Below are positions 33,821 to 40,628 of a stretch of 46,054 nt of DNA, in pieces. Every line of letters starts with the position of its first letter. Position 1 is the stretch's first letter. The notes below the pieces were generated by a model. It had not been told where the DNA came from and did no database searches. It saw only the letters and a list, made by a program, of their open reading frames with translations. The position numbers were made by a program, and so were the translations under genes. Origin of the DNA: Stutzerimonas stutzeri (GTDB lineage Bacteria > Pseudomonadota > Gammaproteobacteria > Pseudomonadales > Pseudomonadaceae); assembly GCF_013522825.1 (NCBI RefSeq), contig NZ_JAAMQZ010000037.1, positions 1 through 46,054 of the forward strand, read 5' to 3'.

Positions 33821-35884
33821 ATGCGTTGCTTTGCGCTGCCACAGGACCGGCTGCTCGACGCCAGCCTGTACCGTCGTCGCTATCGGGGTGGGAGCGATCC
33901 GCAGGCCTTGCCGATGGAGTGCCTGTATCTGGATGTAGGGGGGGAGGCCCACCTGCTGAAGAAGCTGCCGCAGGACGAAGGCTGGCGATCAGGCTTGCTG
34001 CCAGGCAAGGCCGAACCAGAAGAAACGAACCAGGCACCGGGTCTGCATCTGATCGAGGAAAGCAGCTTGTTGGCCTGGCCCTATTTCCCCGTTCGGTTGG
34101 GCCGGATGTCCGCCTCCGTTGGGCAGGGCCTGCGCCTGCACCTGGAGGATGAACCCCTGCCCAGGCAGCTCCAGGCCCTGCGTGCGCGCAAGCCGGACAA
34201 GCAGCATCTACGCCTTGCCATCGTCAATGGCTTTGGCACCAACCTGGGCGACTGCACCATCGGTATCACGGCCTTCCGGGCTGTACTGAACTGCCTGCGT
34301 GAGCATTTGCCTTCGCTGAGCTGCGATATCCTGTTTGGGCCGGGAACCAGTGCGGCCACTGCGGATATTCTGCAAGATGCGCCTGAGATCGAGCGTGTGC
34401 TCTTCCATGCGCTGACGGTAACCGAGTTTGCCCAGTACGACGCTTATTTCGATTTCACCCATTTCATTCGCCAGCCCCGCTACAACGAGCTGCCCACCGT
34501 GGACTGGGTGCTGTGGTGGTGCGGCCTGGCCCCGCAGAACGTGCCGCCCGAACACAAGCGCAACCGAGGCCATATCCGCCAGGATGCCTGGCAGGCGGTA
34601 CGCCAACACCTGCAGGCGCACCCAGGGCAGAAGGTGTTGTTCAATCCCAAGGCATCCGTGGCCTTGCGCACCATGCCGCCCAGGGTAGCTGCGGACTTTG
34701 CGTGGCAGTTGCTGCAACTGGCACCCGAAATCACCCTGGTGGTGGACCAGCCTCTTGATTGCCAGCATCCGCGCCTGCTGGATGTAAGCGCCCATATCGA
34801 TTGCCCCGAGAGATTCCGCGCCCTGGTGGTGCAGATGGATGGCCTCGTCACGGTCAATAGCCTGGCCTCGCATGTGGCAGACATCGGCGCCGTGCCCACC
34901 GTGCATCTGTGCGTGACGGTGCCGGGGCATTTCTATCCGTATTACCCGTTCACGGCAGCGTTGAACCCCGACGGCTATGAAGCCCTGCCGGCCTTTGGCC
35001 GGGTAAAGGTAGAAGCCGAAGAGTGGGAGGTGATGCGCGAGCAGTACGAAGCGGCCTGGGCGCGCATTTCGCCTCTTCAGGTGTTGACCCTGCTGCGCGA
35101 GAAGATGGCGCAGCGCCAAACAGCTATTGCCGAGCCCGCTGGCCTGAGCATAGGCGTCGGGCACAAGCCCGCACGCAGCGTGGTGCTAGATGACAATGGT
35201 GTCCCGCGCCTCAAGCGGCAGCGCCTGGCCCCGCTGCACGCCTACGCCAGCGAGCGCTTCGCACACCTGAGTCAATCCCTGTTGAAGCCCGGCGCAGTAT
35301 GCGTGATGGCCTGCGCCCCCGATGCCGGACTGGCCCAGACGCTGGCCCGGCGCGTCGCACCGCATGGCGAGCTGATCGTACTGGAACCCCGCGCCCCGCT
35401 GGCACGCAATGTGGAAGCGGCATTGCATCTGGCCGGCACGGGCTGCATCGCCCGTGTATTGCAGGCCGTACCGCTGGCCGGCGCGGCGCAGGTGCAAATC
35501 AACCTGCTGGAACCCTGGTCGGAAAGCCTCTCTACGCAATGGGGCAACCAGCCCTCGCTTGTCACTGTGCCGTGCCAGACCGTGGACCAGCTGGCGCTTG
35601 AGCACTGCGACGCCTTGTTCGTTCAGTCGCCCATGCCCTTTGTGCCCTTTATCGATGGCGCCCTGGAAACCCTCAAGCGCTGTCGCCCTATTTTTCTAAT
35701 GACATCCGTCGACCGCGAGCAAGCCTTAGCCGTATGTCAGGCTGCGCGCCAGGCGGACTACGCGTTCTGGGTTGAAGCGGCCGTGCCCAACACCCCCAGA
35801 GAGGCGGGTAACTGGCTGCTGGTCGGCGCGCCTCAGGAGCGCCCGGTGCAGATTGAAGGCTTTGCCAGGCTCAAGCTGGATTGA
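33821..35884 (+). CDS. GT9-like glycosyltransferase with C-terminal Rossmann (degenerate FkbM-like) domain
   Basis: A 687-residue cytoplasmic protein. Residues 130-420 resemble ADP-heptose:LPS heptosyltransferases (GT9): FGTNLGDCTIGITAFRAVL matches the N-terminal substrate loop, VLFNPKASVALRTMP the start of the donor domain, and MDGLVTVNSLASHVADIGA the conserved 'DS..H.A...G' motif with Asn-Ser in place of Asp-Ser. Residues 465-687 look like an FkbM-type methyltransferase fold (GAVCVMACAPDAGLAQTLA; ELIVLEPRA), but the usual KIDVEG motif is absent, so methyl transfer is doubtful. The first 125 residues are unassigned. The gene ends three bases before the DUF6165 gene. It may act on the polysaccharide or on the S-layer protein; that is inference. 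Confidence 0.65.
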   Translation: MRCFALPQDRLLDASLYRRRYRGGSDPQALPMECLYLDVGGEAHLLKKLPQDEGWRSGLLPGKAEPEETNQAPGLHLIEESSLLAWPYFPVRLGRMSASVGQGLRLHLEDEPLPRQLQALRARKPDKQHLRLAIVNGFGTNLGDCTIGITAFRAVLNCLREHLPSLSCDILFGPGTSAATADILQDAPEIERVLFHALTVTEFAQYDAYFDFTHFIRQPRYNELPTVDWVLWWCGLAPQNVPPEHKRNRGHIRQDAWQAVRQHLQAHPGQKVLFNPKASVALRTMPPRVAADFAWQLLQLAPEITLVVDQPLDCQHPRLLDVSAHIDCPERFRALVVQMDGLVTVNSLASHVADIGAVPTVHLCVTVPGHFYPYYPFTAALNPDGYEALPAFGRVKVEAEEWEVMREQYEAAWARISPLQVLTLLREKMAQRQTAIAEPAGLSIGVGHKPARSVVLDDNGVPRLKRQRLAPLHAYASERFAHLSQSLLKPGAVCVMACAPDAGLAQTLARRVAPHGELIVLEPRAPLARNVEAALHLAGTGCIARVLQAVPLAGAAQVQINLLEPWSESLSTQWGNQPSLVTVPCQTVDQLALEHCDALFVQSPMPFVPFIDGALETLKRCRPIFLMTSVDREQALAVCQAARQADYAFWVEAAVPNTPREAGNWLLVGAPQERPVQIEGFARLKLD

Positions 35885-35887
35885 TAA

Positions 35888-36340
35888 ATGACTTCCACTC
35901 TATTAACGATTTCGTCCTCTGCGCTCACCCCCTGTGTCGCCTCATGGCCCGCCATGCCGCAACTACCCGTAGCCTGGGGCGAGGTGTTCGACAAGCTGAC
36001 CATTTTGCAGATCAAGGCGCAAAAGCTGCAGCAGGATGCCGCCAGACTGGCCAATGTGAACAGGGAGCGCCAGGAGATCGAGAGGGTCGTGGGCGACCTG
36101 TCCCGCTTTCCCGCCGACCTGCCTGCACTGGTGCTGGCGCTGAAAGCCATCAATGCTCGGATATGGGAGGTGGAAGATGCCAAACGCGACTGCGAACGAC
36201 GTCAGTGCTTCGATGACAGCTTCGTCCAGTTGGCCCGCCAAGTGTATTTCTGCAACGACCAGCGTGCAGCCATCAAGCGCCAGCTGAACGAATTGCTGGG
36301 CAGCGTGCTGGTGGAGGAGAAGTCCTACCAGGCATATTGA
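35888..36340 (+). CDS. DUF6165 family protein
   Basis: A 150-residue helical protein whose conserved core is easy to recognise: WGEVFDKLTILQIKAQKL, then LALKAINARIWEVEDAKRDCE, and the ending FCNDQRAAIKRQLNELLGS followed by EEKSYQAY. The family has no known activity and is usually met near glycosyltransferases of surface polysaccharides. It starts three bases after the stop of the GT9-like gene, so it is the last gene of the three-gene operon behind the S-layer gene. A mobile repeat begins directly after its TGA stop, so any natural downstream partner may have been displaced. Confidence 0.8.
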   Translation: MTSTLLTISSSALTPCVASWPAMPQLPVAWGEVFDKLTILQIKAQKLQQDAARLANVNRERQEIERVVGDLSRFPADLPALVLALKAINARIWEVEDAKRDCERRQCFDDSFVQLARQVYFCNDQRAAIKRQLNELLGSVLVEEKSYQAY

Positions 36341-36980
36341 GGGAAAAGGGGTCAGGTACATTTACTAGGTACATTTACTAGTAAAACCGGGGCCTCCAGT
36401 TCGTCCTCGTCCTCGCTGTCCTCCCACCCCGCTCCCTGTAGATTTCAGCCTTTATGGGAACACCTGATCGCGACTCGTTCTAGATGTAGCACATCAAAAA
36501 ACATCTTACGGAGTGCTTTTAGGGGTGCTACGCTATGCGCGCTTACCCCGTTCGCACAATGACTTTGCGAAGACCTTAATCAAGACAGCTCGGCCCACAG
36601 TAGAGAACCACACATTCGCTCAACGAAGCGTGACGGTTCGGCCCATAGATATGAGCTCAGGCACCCTAGTAGCGCGGATAGTAGACAACAGGTGGATATG
36701 GCGATGACTTACACGGTACTGGCTGACGTTGCGGCGTCGGTGACAGAACTTAAAAAGGACCCAATGGGCACCATCCGCGAAGGTGGCGGCGAAACGGTCG
36801 TGATCCTCAATCGAAACGAACCAGCGTTCTATGCCGTGCCACCCGCACGCTATGAAGCCATGCTGGAGCTGATTGACGATCTGCGGTTGGCTGAGATCGT
36901 ACGCGCTCGCGCTGGTGAACCTACTGTACGAGTAGATATCGATGGCCTCATCGCGCAAGCCGGCGGAGCCGACTAAGTAA
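36341..36980. repeat. 640-bp tandem duplication, copy 1
   Basis: This block is repeated directly at 36981-37619. I see only three base differences, all in the non-coding front part (36421/37061, 36459/37099, 36490/37130). The antitoxin reading frames are identical, so the duplication is young. The block starts with GGGAAAAGGGGTCAGGTAC, the terminal sequence of the mobile repeat family seen around the transposase at 38044. It contains a 13-base tandem repeat and the palindrome TTTACTAGTAAA. Copy 1 stops 12 codons into the toxin frame. Confidence 0.95.
36704..36976 (+). CDS. Phd/YefM (StbD-type) antitoxin, extra copy without toxin
   Basis: A 90-residue antitoxin starting MTYTVLADVAASVTELKKDP, the DNA-binding part of StbD/YefM proteins, with the toxin-binding tail LRLAEIVRARAGEPTVRVDI. 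The ATG at 36704 is preferred over GTG 36692 because AGGTGG lies eight bases upstream. It is identical to the copy at 37344-37616. The toxin frame that begins inside its 3' end (ATG 36942) stops after 12 codons at TAA 36978-36980, at the duplication joint. This gene is therefore a free-standing extra antitoxin dose. Confidence 0.88.
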   Translation: MTYTVLADVAASVTELKKDPMGTIREGGGETVVILNRNEPAFYAVPPARYEAMLELIDDLRLAEIVRARAGEPTVRVDIDGLIAQAGGAD

Positions 36981-37619
36981 GGGAAAAGGGGTCAGGTACA
37001 TTTACTAGGTACATTTACTAGTAAAACCGGGGCCTCCAGTTCGTCCTCGTCCTCGCTGTCGTCCCACCCCGCTCCCTGTAGATTTCAGCCTTTATGGGGA
37101 CACCTGATCGCGACTCGTTCTAGATGTAGTACATCAAAAAACATCTTACGGAGTGCTTTTAGGGGTGCTACGCTATGCGCGCTTACCCCGTTCGCACAAT
37201 GACTTTGCGAAGACCTTAATCAAGACAGCTCGGCCCACAGTAGAGAACCACACATTCGCTCAACGAAGCGTGACGGTTCGGCCCATAGATATGAGCTCAG
37301 GCACCCTAGTAGCGCGGATAGTAGACAACAGGTGGATATGGCGATGACTTACACGGTACTGGCTGACGTTGCGGCGTCGGTGACAGAACTTAAAAAGGAC
37401 CCAATGGGCACCATCCGCGAAGGTGGCGGCGAAACGGTCGTGATCCTCAATCGAAACGAACCAGCGTTCTATGCCGTGCCACCCGCACGCTATGAAGCCA
37501 TGCTGGAGCTGATTGACGATCTGCGGTTGGCTGAGATCGTACGCGCTCGCGCTGGTGAACCTACTGTACGAGTAGATATCGATGGCCTCATCGCGCAAGC
37601 CGGCGGAGCCGACTAAGTA
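36981..37619. repeat. 640-bp tandem duplication, copy 2
   Basis: Second copy of the block at 36341-36980. It diverges at 37620, where the original sequence runs on into the full toxin gene. The front part contains GATGTA-G-TACATC (37124-37136), a perfect palindrome that is broken by one base in copy 1 (36490). It lies about 200 bases before the antitoxin, so it is not an obvious operator. Confidence 0.95.
37344..37616 (+). CDS. Phd/YefM (StbD-type) antitoxin, paired with toxin
   Basis: Identical in sequence to the 90-residue protein at 36704-36976. Here the toxin gene follows intact and overlaps the antitoxin end by 35 bases, the usual coupled order antitoxin-toxin of StbDE/YefM-YoeB-like pairs. 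With the upstream copy the cell should make about two antitoxin doses per toxin gene. Repression of the promoter by the antitoxin-toxin complex is expected from the family. Confidence 0.9.
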   Translation: MTYTVLADVAASVTELKKDPMGTIREGGGETVVILNRNEPAFYAVPPARYEAMLELIDDLRLAEIVRARAGEPTVRVDIDGLIAQAGGAD

Positions 37620-37896
37620 CGCCCTGGAGTTCAACGCCCAAGCACTCAGGGAGTGGGGCAGGCTGGGCAACACTATCCAGCTGCAGTTCGCCAAGAAGCT
37701 GAAAGAACGCCTCGATAATCCCCGCGTCGAGGCCGATAAACTTAGGGACATGTCTAACTGCTACAAGATCAAGCTCCGCTCCATCGGCTACCGCTTGGTC
37801 TATGAAGTGATCGACAGCCGTCTGGTTGTCACGGTGATCGCGGTAGGCAAGCGGGAACGGAGTAGAGTCTACGGCAGTGCTACGAAGCGCTTGTAG
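37582..37896 (+). CDS. RelE/StbE-type toxin
   Basis: A 104-residue mRNA-interferase-type toxin. The family features are clear: YALEFNAQALREWGRLG at the start, the Lys-rich helix AKKLKERLDNPRVEADKL, and the strand block CYKIKLRSIGYRLVYEVID followed by VIAVGKRERSRVYG. These proteins cut mRNA at the ribosome until bound by the antitoxin. The ATG at 37582 lies within the antitoxin gene; no later start codon exists before the conserved region, so the overlap is real. A mobile repeat end follows the stop within 20 bases. Confidence 0.88.
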   Translation: MASSRKPAEPTKYALEFNAQALREWGRLGNTIQLQFAKKLKERLDNPRVEADKLRDMSNCYKIKLRSIGYRLVYEVIDSRLVVTVIAVGKRERSRVYGSATKRL

Positions 37897-37914
37897 GGGC
37901 CTGGGGGAAAAGGG

Positions 37915-37936
37915 GAAAAGGGGTCAGGTAAATTTA
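37915..37936 (+). repeat. Left end of transposase-bearing repeat unit
   Basis: GAAAAGGGGTCAGGTAAATTTA, written here by position only beyond the first 20 bases, is the inverted partner of 38745-38766. Together they bracket the Y1 transposase gene. The same motif starts both copies of the tandem duplication. Confidence 0.7.
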
Positions 37937-38043
37937 TTCGCATTTATTCACGTCCCGCCAGTTCACAGTTTTCCCCTCCGGCGATGGTGATTCAGGGGGC
38001 AATTGTTCAAAGTGAGCTGAAGTAATCAACCCAAGGAGGGGTT

Positions 38044-38733
38044 ATGCCGCGTCAGCCGCGGCTGGAGGTCGTTGGGCTGCCGCACCATATCGTGCAGCGC
38101 GGCGTCGACCGACAGGCCGTATTCTTCGATCATCAATGCTATCTGGAATATCTGCACCTGCTGAGCGCCTATGCGGGCCATCTGGAGGTGAGTGTTCATG
38201 GCTGGTGCCTGATGACCAACCACGTGCATCTTCTGCTGACGCCAAGCGTGCCTGGCACGCTCAGTCGATTGATGCAGAACCTCAATCGCCTGTATGTTCA
38301 GCGGATCAACGCCCGGTTCGAGCGCACCGGGCATCTTTGGGCCGGACGATTCAAGGCGAGCGTGGTGGGTAGTGAGCGCTACCTGCTCAGTTGCATGCGC
38401 TATATCGAGCTCAACCCGGTACGAGCCGGAATGGTTGCGCATCCGCAGGGCTATCCGTGGAGTTCTTGGCACGCTAATGTTGGTAAGCGGCAGTCCAGGC
38501 TGGTGACTCCGCATCCCGAATACGTTGCCCTTGGTGCGACGGATATGGAGCGCCAGGAAAATTATCGAGCTTGGGTCCTGCAGGACGAACAGAAGGACAT
38601 GACAACTCAGCTGCGCAACGCTACCCAGCAGAACGCTGCCTTTGGTTCACCGCGATTCGCCCATCAAATTGAGCAGATGCTCGGGCGCGATGTAACGATC
38701 AGGCCACGAGGTCGGCCTAAAAAAGAACCATAG
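38044..38733 (+). CDS. Y1/HUH transposase of the REP-associated/IS200-like superfamily
   Basis: A 229-residue nuclease with Y1_Tnp features: LPHHIVQRG near the start, the HUH motif in MTNHVHLLLTP (His60, His62) and the candidate catalytic tyrosine in SERYLLSCMRYIELNPVRAG (Tyr113). AAGGAGGGG precedes the ATG. It belongs to a different branch from the RAYT at 9333, being longer, with a basic tail ending RGRPKKEP. It is bracketed not by REPs but by inverted copies of GAAAAGGGGTCAGGTA (37915 and 38766). It is probably the agent that moves that repeat family and that rearranged this part of the locus. Confidence 0.88.
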   Translation: MPRQPRLEVVGLPHHIVQRGVDRQAVFFDHQCYLEYLHLLSAYAGHLEVSVHGWCLMTNHVHLLLTPSVPGTLSRLMQNLNRLYVQRINARFERTGHLWAGRFKASVVGSERYLLSCMRYIELNPVRAGMVAHPQGYPWSSWHANVGKRQSRLVTPHPEYVALGATDMERQENYRAWVLQDEQKDMTTQLRNATQQNAAFGSPRFAHQIEQMLGRDVTIRPRGRPKKEP

Positions 38734-39039
38734 GATAAATGGGAAAATGTACCTGACCCCCTTTTCACACTGACCAAGACGCTTGAGCGTGTCTTCGGAA
38801 TCGGCGTCCGATGCAGCATGGGCCACGGACCAGACCATGGCCTTTTGCAGATCGGCCGCTGCTTGAGGCGCGTGCAGCCAGCGCTCGTTGTCGGGAACGA
38901 CAGTGGCAGTACGCACCAGCCAGACGCCAGGCTCGTACTCTTCCACCAGCACCTGGCGGCCCGCGTATTGCTTGCCCAGCGAAATCTGGCCGTTGGTGCC
39001 GACGACCTTGACGGTGGGAGAGTGTGCCGTGATGGCCAT
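38647..39039 (-). pseudogene. AbrB/MazE-like antitoxin gene with displaced 3' end
   Basis: Residues 1-55 look like a swapped-hairpin AbrB-type antitoxin (VKVVGTNGQISLGKQYAGRQ, then VLVEEYEPGVWLV). Family-like sequence continues to about residue 90 (TLKRLGQ). From about base 38766 the frame runs into the inverted repeat and the back strand of the transposase gene, adding some 40 foreign residues (CEKGVRYIFPFILWFFFR and on). The insertion thus replaced the true C-terminus and whatever toxin gene followed. GGAGA lies before the ATG. The N-terminal part may still bind DNA. I rate the truncation as likely and the exact original length as unknown. Confidence 0.65.
38745..38766 (-). repeat. Right end of transposase-bearing repeat unit
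   Basis: AAATGTACCTGACCCCCTTT and two following bases form the inverted counterpart of 37915-37936. This end joins directly to the cut antitoxin gene. Confidence 0.7.
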
Positions 39040-39061
39040 GATGAGTCTCCTTGGTAGCTAT

Positions 39062-39084
39062 GCACGATATTATAAATTTCGTGC
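39062..39084 (-). promoter_or_regulatory. Promoter/operator of the AbrB-like gene
   Basis: GCACGA (39062-39067) and TCGTGC (39079-39084) form a perfect inverted repeat. Between its arms on the minus strand lies TATAAT (39074-39069), a perfect -10 box some 30 bases before the start codon. A repressor bound there would block the promoter, as expected for an autoregulated antitoxin. Confidence 0.6.
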
Positions 39085-39178
39085 GGCACCAGTTCACGGT
39101 AAGTGGTGGTGGCTCTAGGATTGCCAGATTCGCAAATTTCCCAGGTGCTGCACTGGCCTGGACGTTGAGGCGCGGGGC

Positions 39179-39212
39179 GGGAAAAGGGTCATTTCAGTTT
39201 GACCCTTTTCCC
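39179..39212. repeat. Hairpin form of the GGGAAAAGGGTCA repeat
   Basis: GGGAAAAGGGTCA and TGACCCTTTTCCC form a perfect 13-base inverted repeat around TTTCAGTT. It sits directly after the stop codon of the metalloprotease gene and could stabilise the end of that mRNA. It looks like two repeat ends brought together with the interior lost. Confidence 0.8.
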
Positions 39213-40457
39213 CTAAATAGGCAGATATTCCACTCCATTCTGGATGATGCCGCTCAGTGCGACCTTGTTTTCATTGGACTCGGAAAAGCTGGCCAGTACC
39301 TGTGCTTCGTTCATCGTTCCGGTTTTCAGTTGTTTGACCCAGAAATCGAAGCCGCTTTGTTCTGGTGCGCGGTCGAGAATGTTCTGATACAGCGCAATGA
39401 CGAAGTCGTCGTTGGAGGGGGCGTTCCCATACAAGCTTGTAAACTCCGTACTTGCGATAAATAGCGCGGATACGGATTCCAGTGACACTCCCCGGTCAAA
39501 TTCGCTGATCCAGTAACCCAGCCCTTCGAGATCCGGCGCGCGGTTGAAGGCGGCCTCGTACAGGCGGTATGCCTGGGCAGCCTGGTCATCGATGGCCACG
39601 CTTTTGTCCGTGAAGTGAACGCGCTCCACGCCATCGAGGTAGATGCCGAGGAAACTGCTGTCGGGCTTGCTGTAGACGATATGGCTGAGCTCCCCACCTT
39701 CAAGCCTGGCGGAGATCGAGCTGGTATTGAGATGCAACTGGTCGACCCCAGCCCCACCCGATATCCGCACCGAAGTGTTCAGGGTCTCGACGTTCAAGTT
39801 GAACTGGTCATCGAAATAACTGCCCGCCGTGTATACGCTGGAGACGGTGATGACATTGGCAGAGGCCTGTCCGCCCGCGCTCCCGTACAGGTATTGAAGC
39901 GCCATAACATCGAAATCACCCAGGTGGTTCGAGTTGCCACCGTTGTAGGACATGATCGTGTGGTTCGCTGTCGCCAGTTCGGCAGGCAGATACGGGCCGG
40001 TGTCCCATTGGCTGTACTCGCCTGGATGCTTGAGCCCCAGGGCGTGGGCCGTTTCGTGGAGGGCCAGTTGCCGTCCGTAGCCCGCGTCGAGGTTCTGGAT
40101 TTGCGGTACGGTCCAGTTCAGCCAGACATTGGCGCTGTTAGCGGTGAGGCTCATTTGGCCCTTGCTGGCGGAGCCGTCGGCAAGGGCCTGCCCACCCGAG
40201 AACAGCCCGTAGCGCAGAATGCCGCCTTCCTCGACATGCTTGAAGGTGATGCCGACCAGGGTCGATATCTCGCTGAGCATCGAATCGATGGCCGTTCGTT
40301 GCGCCTGGTTCAGCGCCTTGAAATCTCGGACTGCCGTAGCGGGCGCTTCCATGAAGCCGTATGAAATCACTACCGGCATGCCTTGGGAGTGATTCGTTGC
40401 GAGGCTGGCTTGAGGAAGTGCCAGTAGCGCGTCGATTCGAATATCGCCTGTTGCCAT
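39213..40457 (-). CDS. Matrixin/serralysin-like zinc metalloprotease with C-terminal DUF4214 domain
   Basis: A 414-residue metalloprotease of the metzincin M10 type. The zinc site is LHETAHALGLKH (His134, Glu135, His138, His144) and the Met-turn is HTIMSYN (Met169). A beta-rich segment (about 195-285) follows with one GGAGVDQLHL turn but no array of RTX repeats. Residues 290-400 form two DUF4214-type units (AAFNRAPDLEGLGYW and NILDRAPEQSGFDFW), the same module that opens the S-layer protein. There is no signal peptide, so type I export is likely. AAGGAGC precedes the ATG. Caulobacter has a serralysin-type protease (Sap) that degrades faulty RsaA; a similar S-layer role is my inference. Confidence 0.88.
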   Translation of the reverse strand: MATGDIRIDALLALPQASLATNHSQGMPVVISYGFMEAPATAVRDFKALNQAQRTAIDSMLSEISTLVGITFKHVEEGGILRYGLFSGGQALADGSASKGQMSLTANSANVWLNWTVPQIQNLDAGYGRQLALHETAHALGLKHPGEYSQWDTGPYLPAELATANHTIMSYNGGNSNHLGDFDVMALQYLYGSAGGQASANVITVSSVYTAGSYFDDQFNLNVETLNTSVRISGGAGVDQLHLNTSSISARLEGGELSHIVYSKPDSSFLGIYLDGVERVHFTDKSVAIDDQAAQAYRLYEAAFNRAPDLEGLGYWISEFDRGVSLESVSALFIASTEFTSLYGNAPSNDDFVIALYQNILDRAPEQSGFDFWVKQLKTGTMNEAQVLASFSESNENKVALSGIIQNGVEYLPI

Positions 40458-40494
40458 TTATTGCTCCTTGCTTTTTCGTTTGTGGGCCAGCGGG

Positions 40495-40628
40495 CAAATG
40501 TACCTGAACTGAGCCCTTTCCCTACGCGCGCCCCAGAGACGACAACGGCGCTGCCCAAATCGCGTTTCCCGAGAGCAGCGTCTCGATGCCGTCGTACAGT
40601 AATACGCCCATCTTGACCTGACCTCTTT
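40495..40628 (-). other. Repeat remnants around a 29-codon reading frame
   Basis: Between the protease and DUF6447 genes lie two worn copies of the mobile repeat (around 40495-40520 and 40612-40628). Between them the minus strand holds a short frame, ATG at 40611 to TAG at 40522, encoding MGVLLYDGIETLLSGNAIWA and nine more residues. GAGG lies 12 or so bases before it. It may be the remains of a gene cut by the repeats or a real micro-gene; the evidence is thin. Confidence 0.3.

Noticed and set aside
36513..36707. 64-residue frame in the duplicated block (also 37153-37347)
   Set aside because: No family features, no ribosome-binding site, ends inside the antitoxin start. I regard the region as non-coding leader of the toxin-antitoxin genes.
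37124..37136. Palindrome GATGTAGTACATC as toxin-antitoxin operator
   Set aside because: It is about 200 bases upstream of the antitoxin start with no promoter recognisable beside it, and it is imperfect in the other copy.
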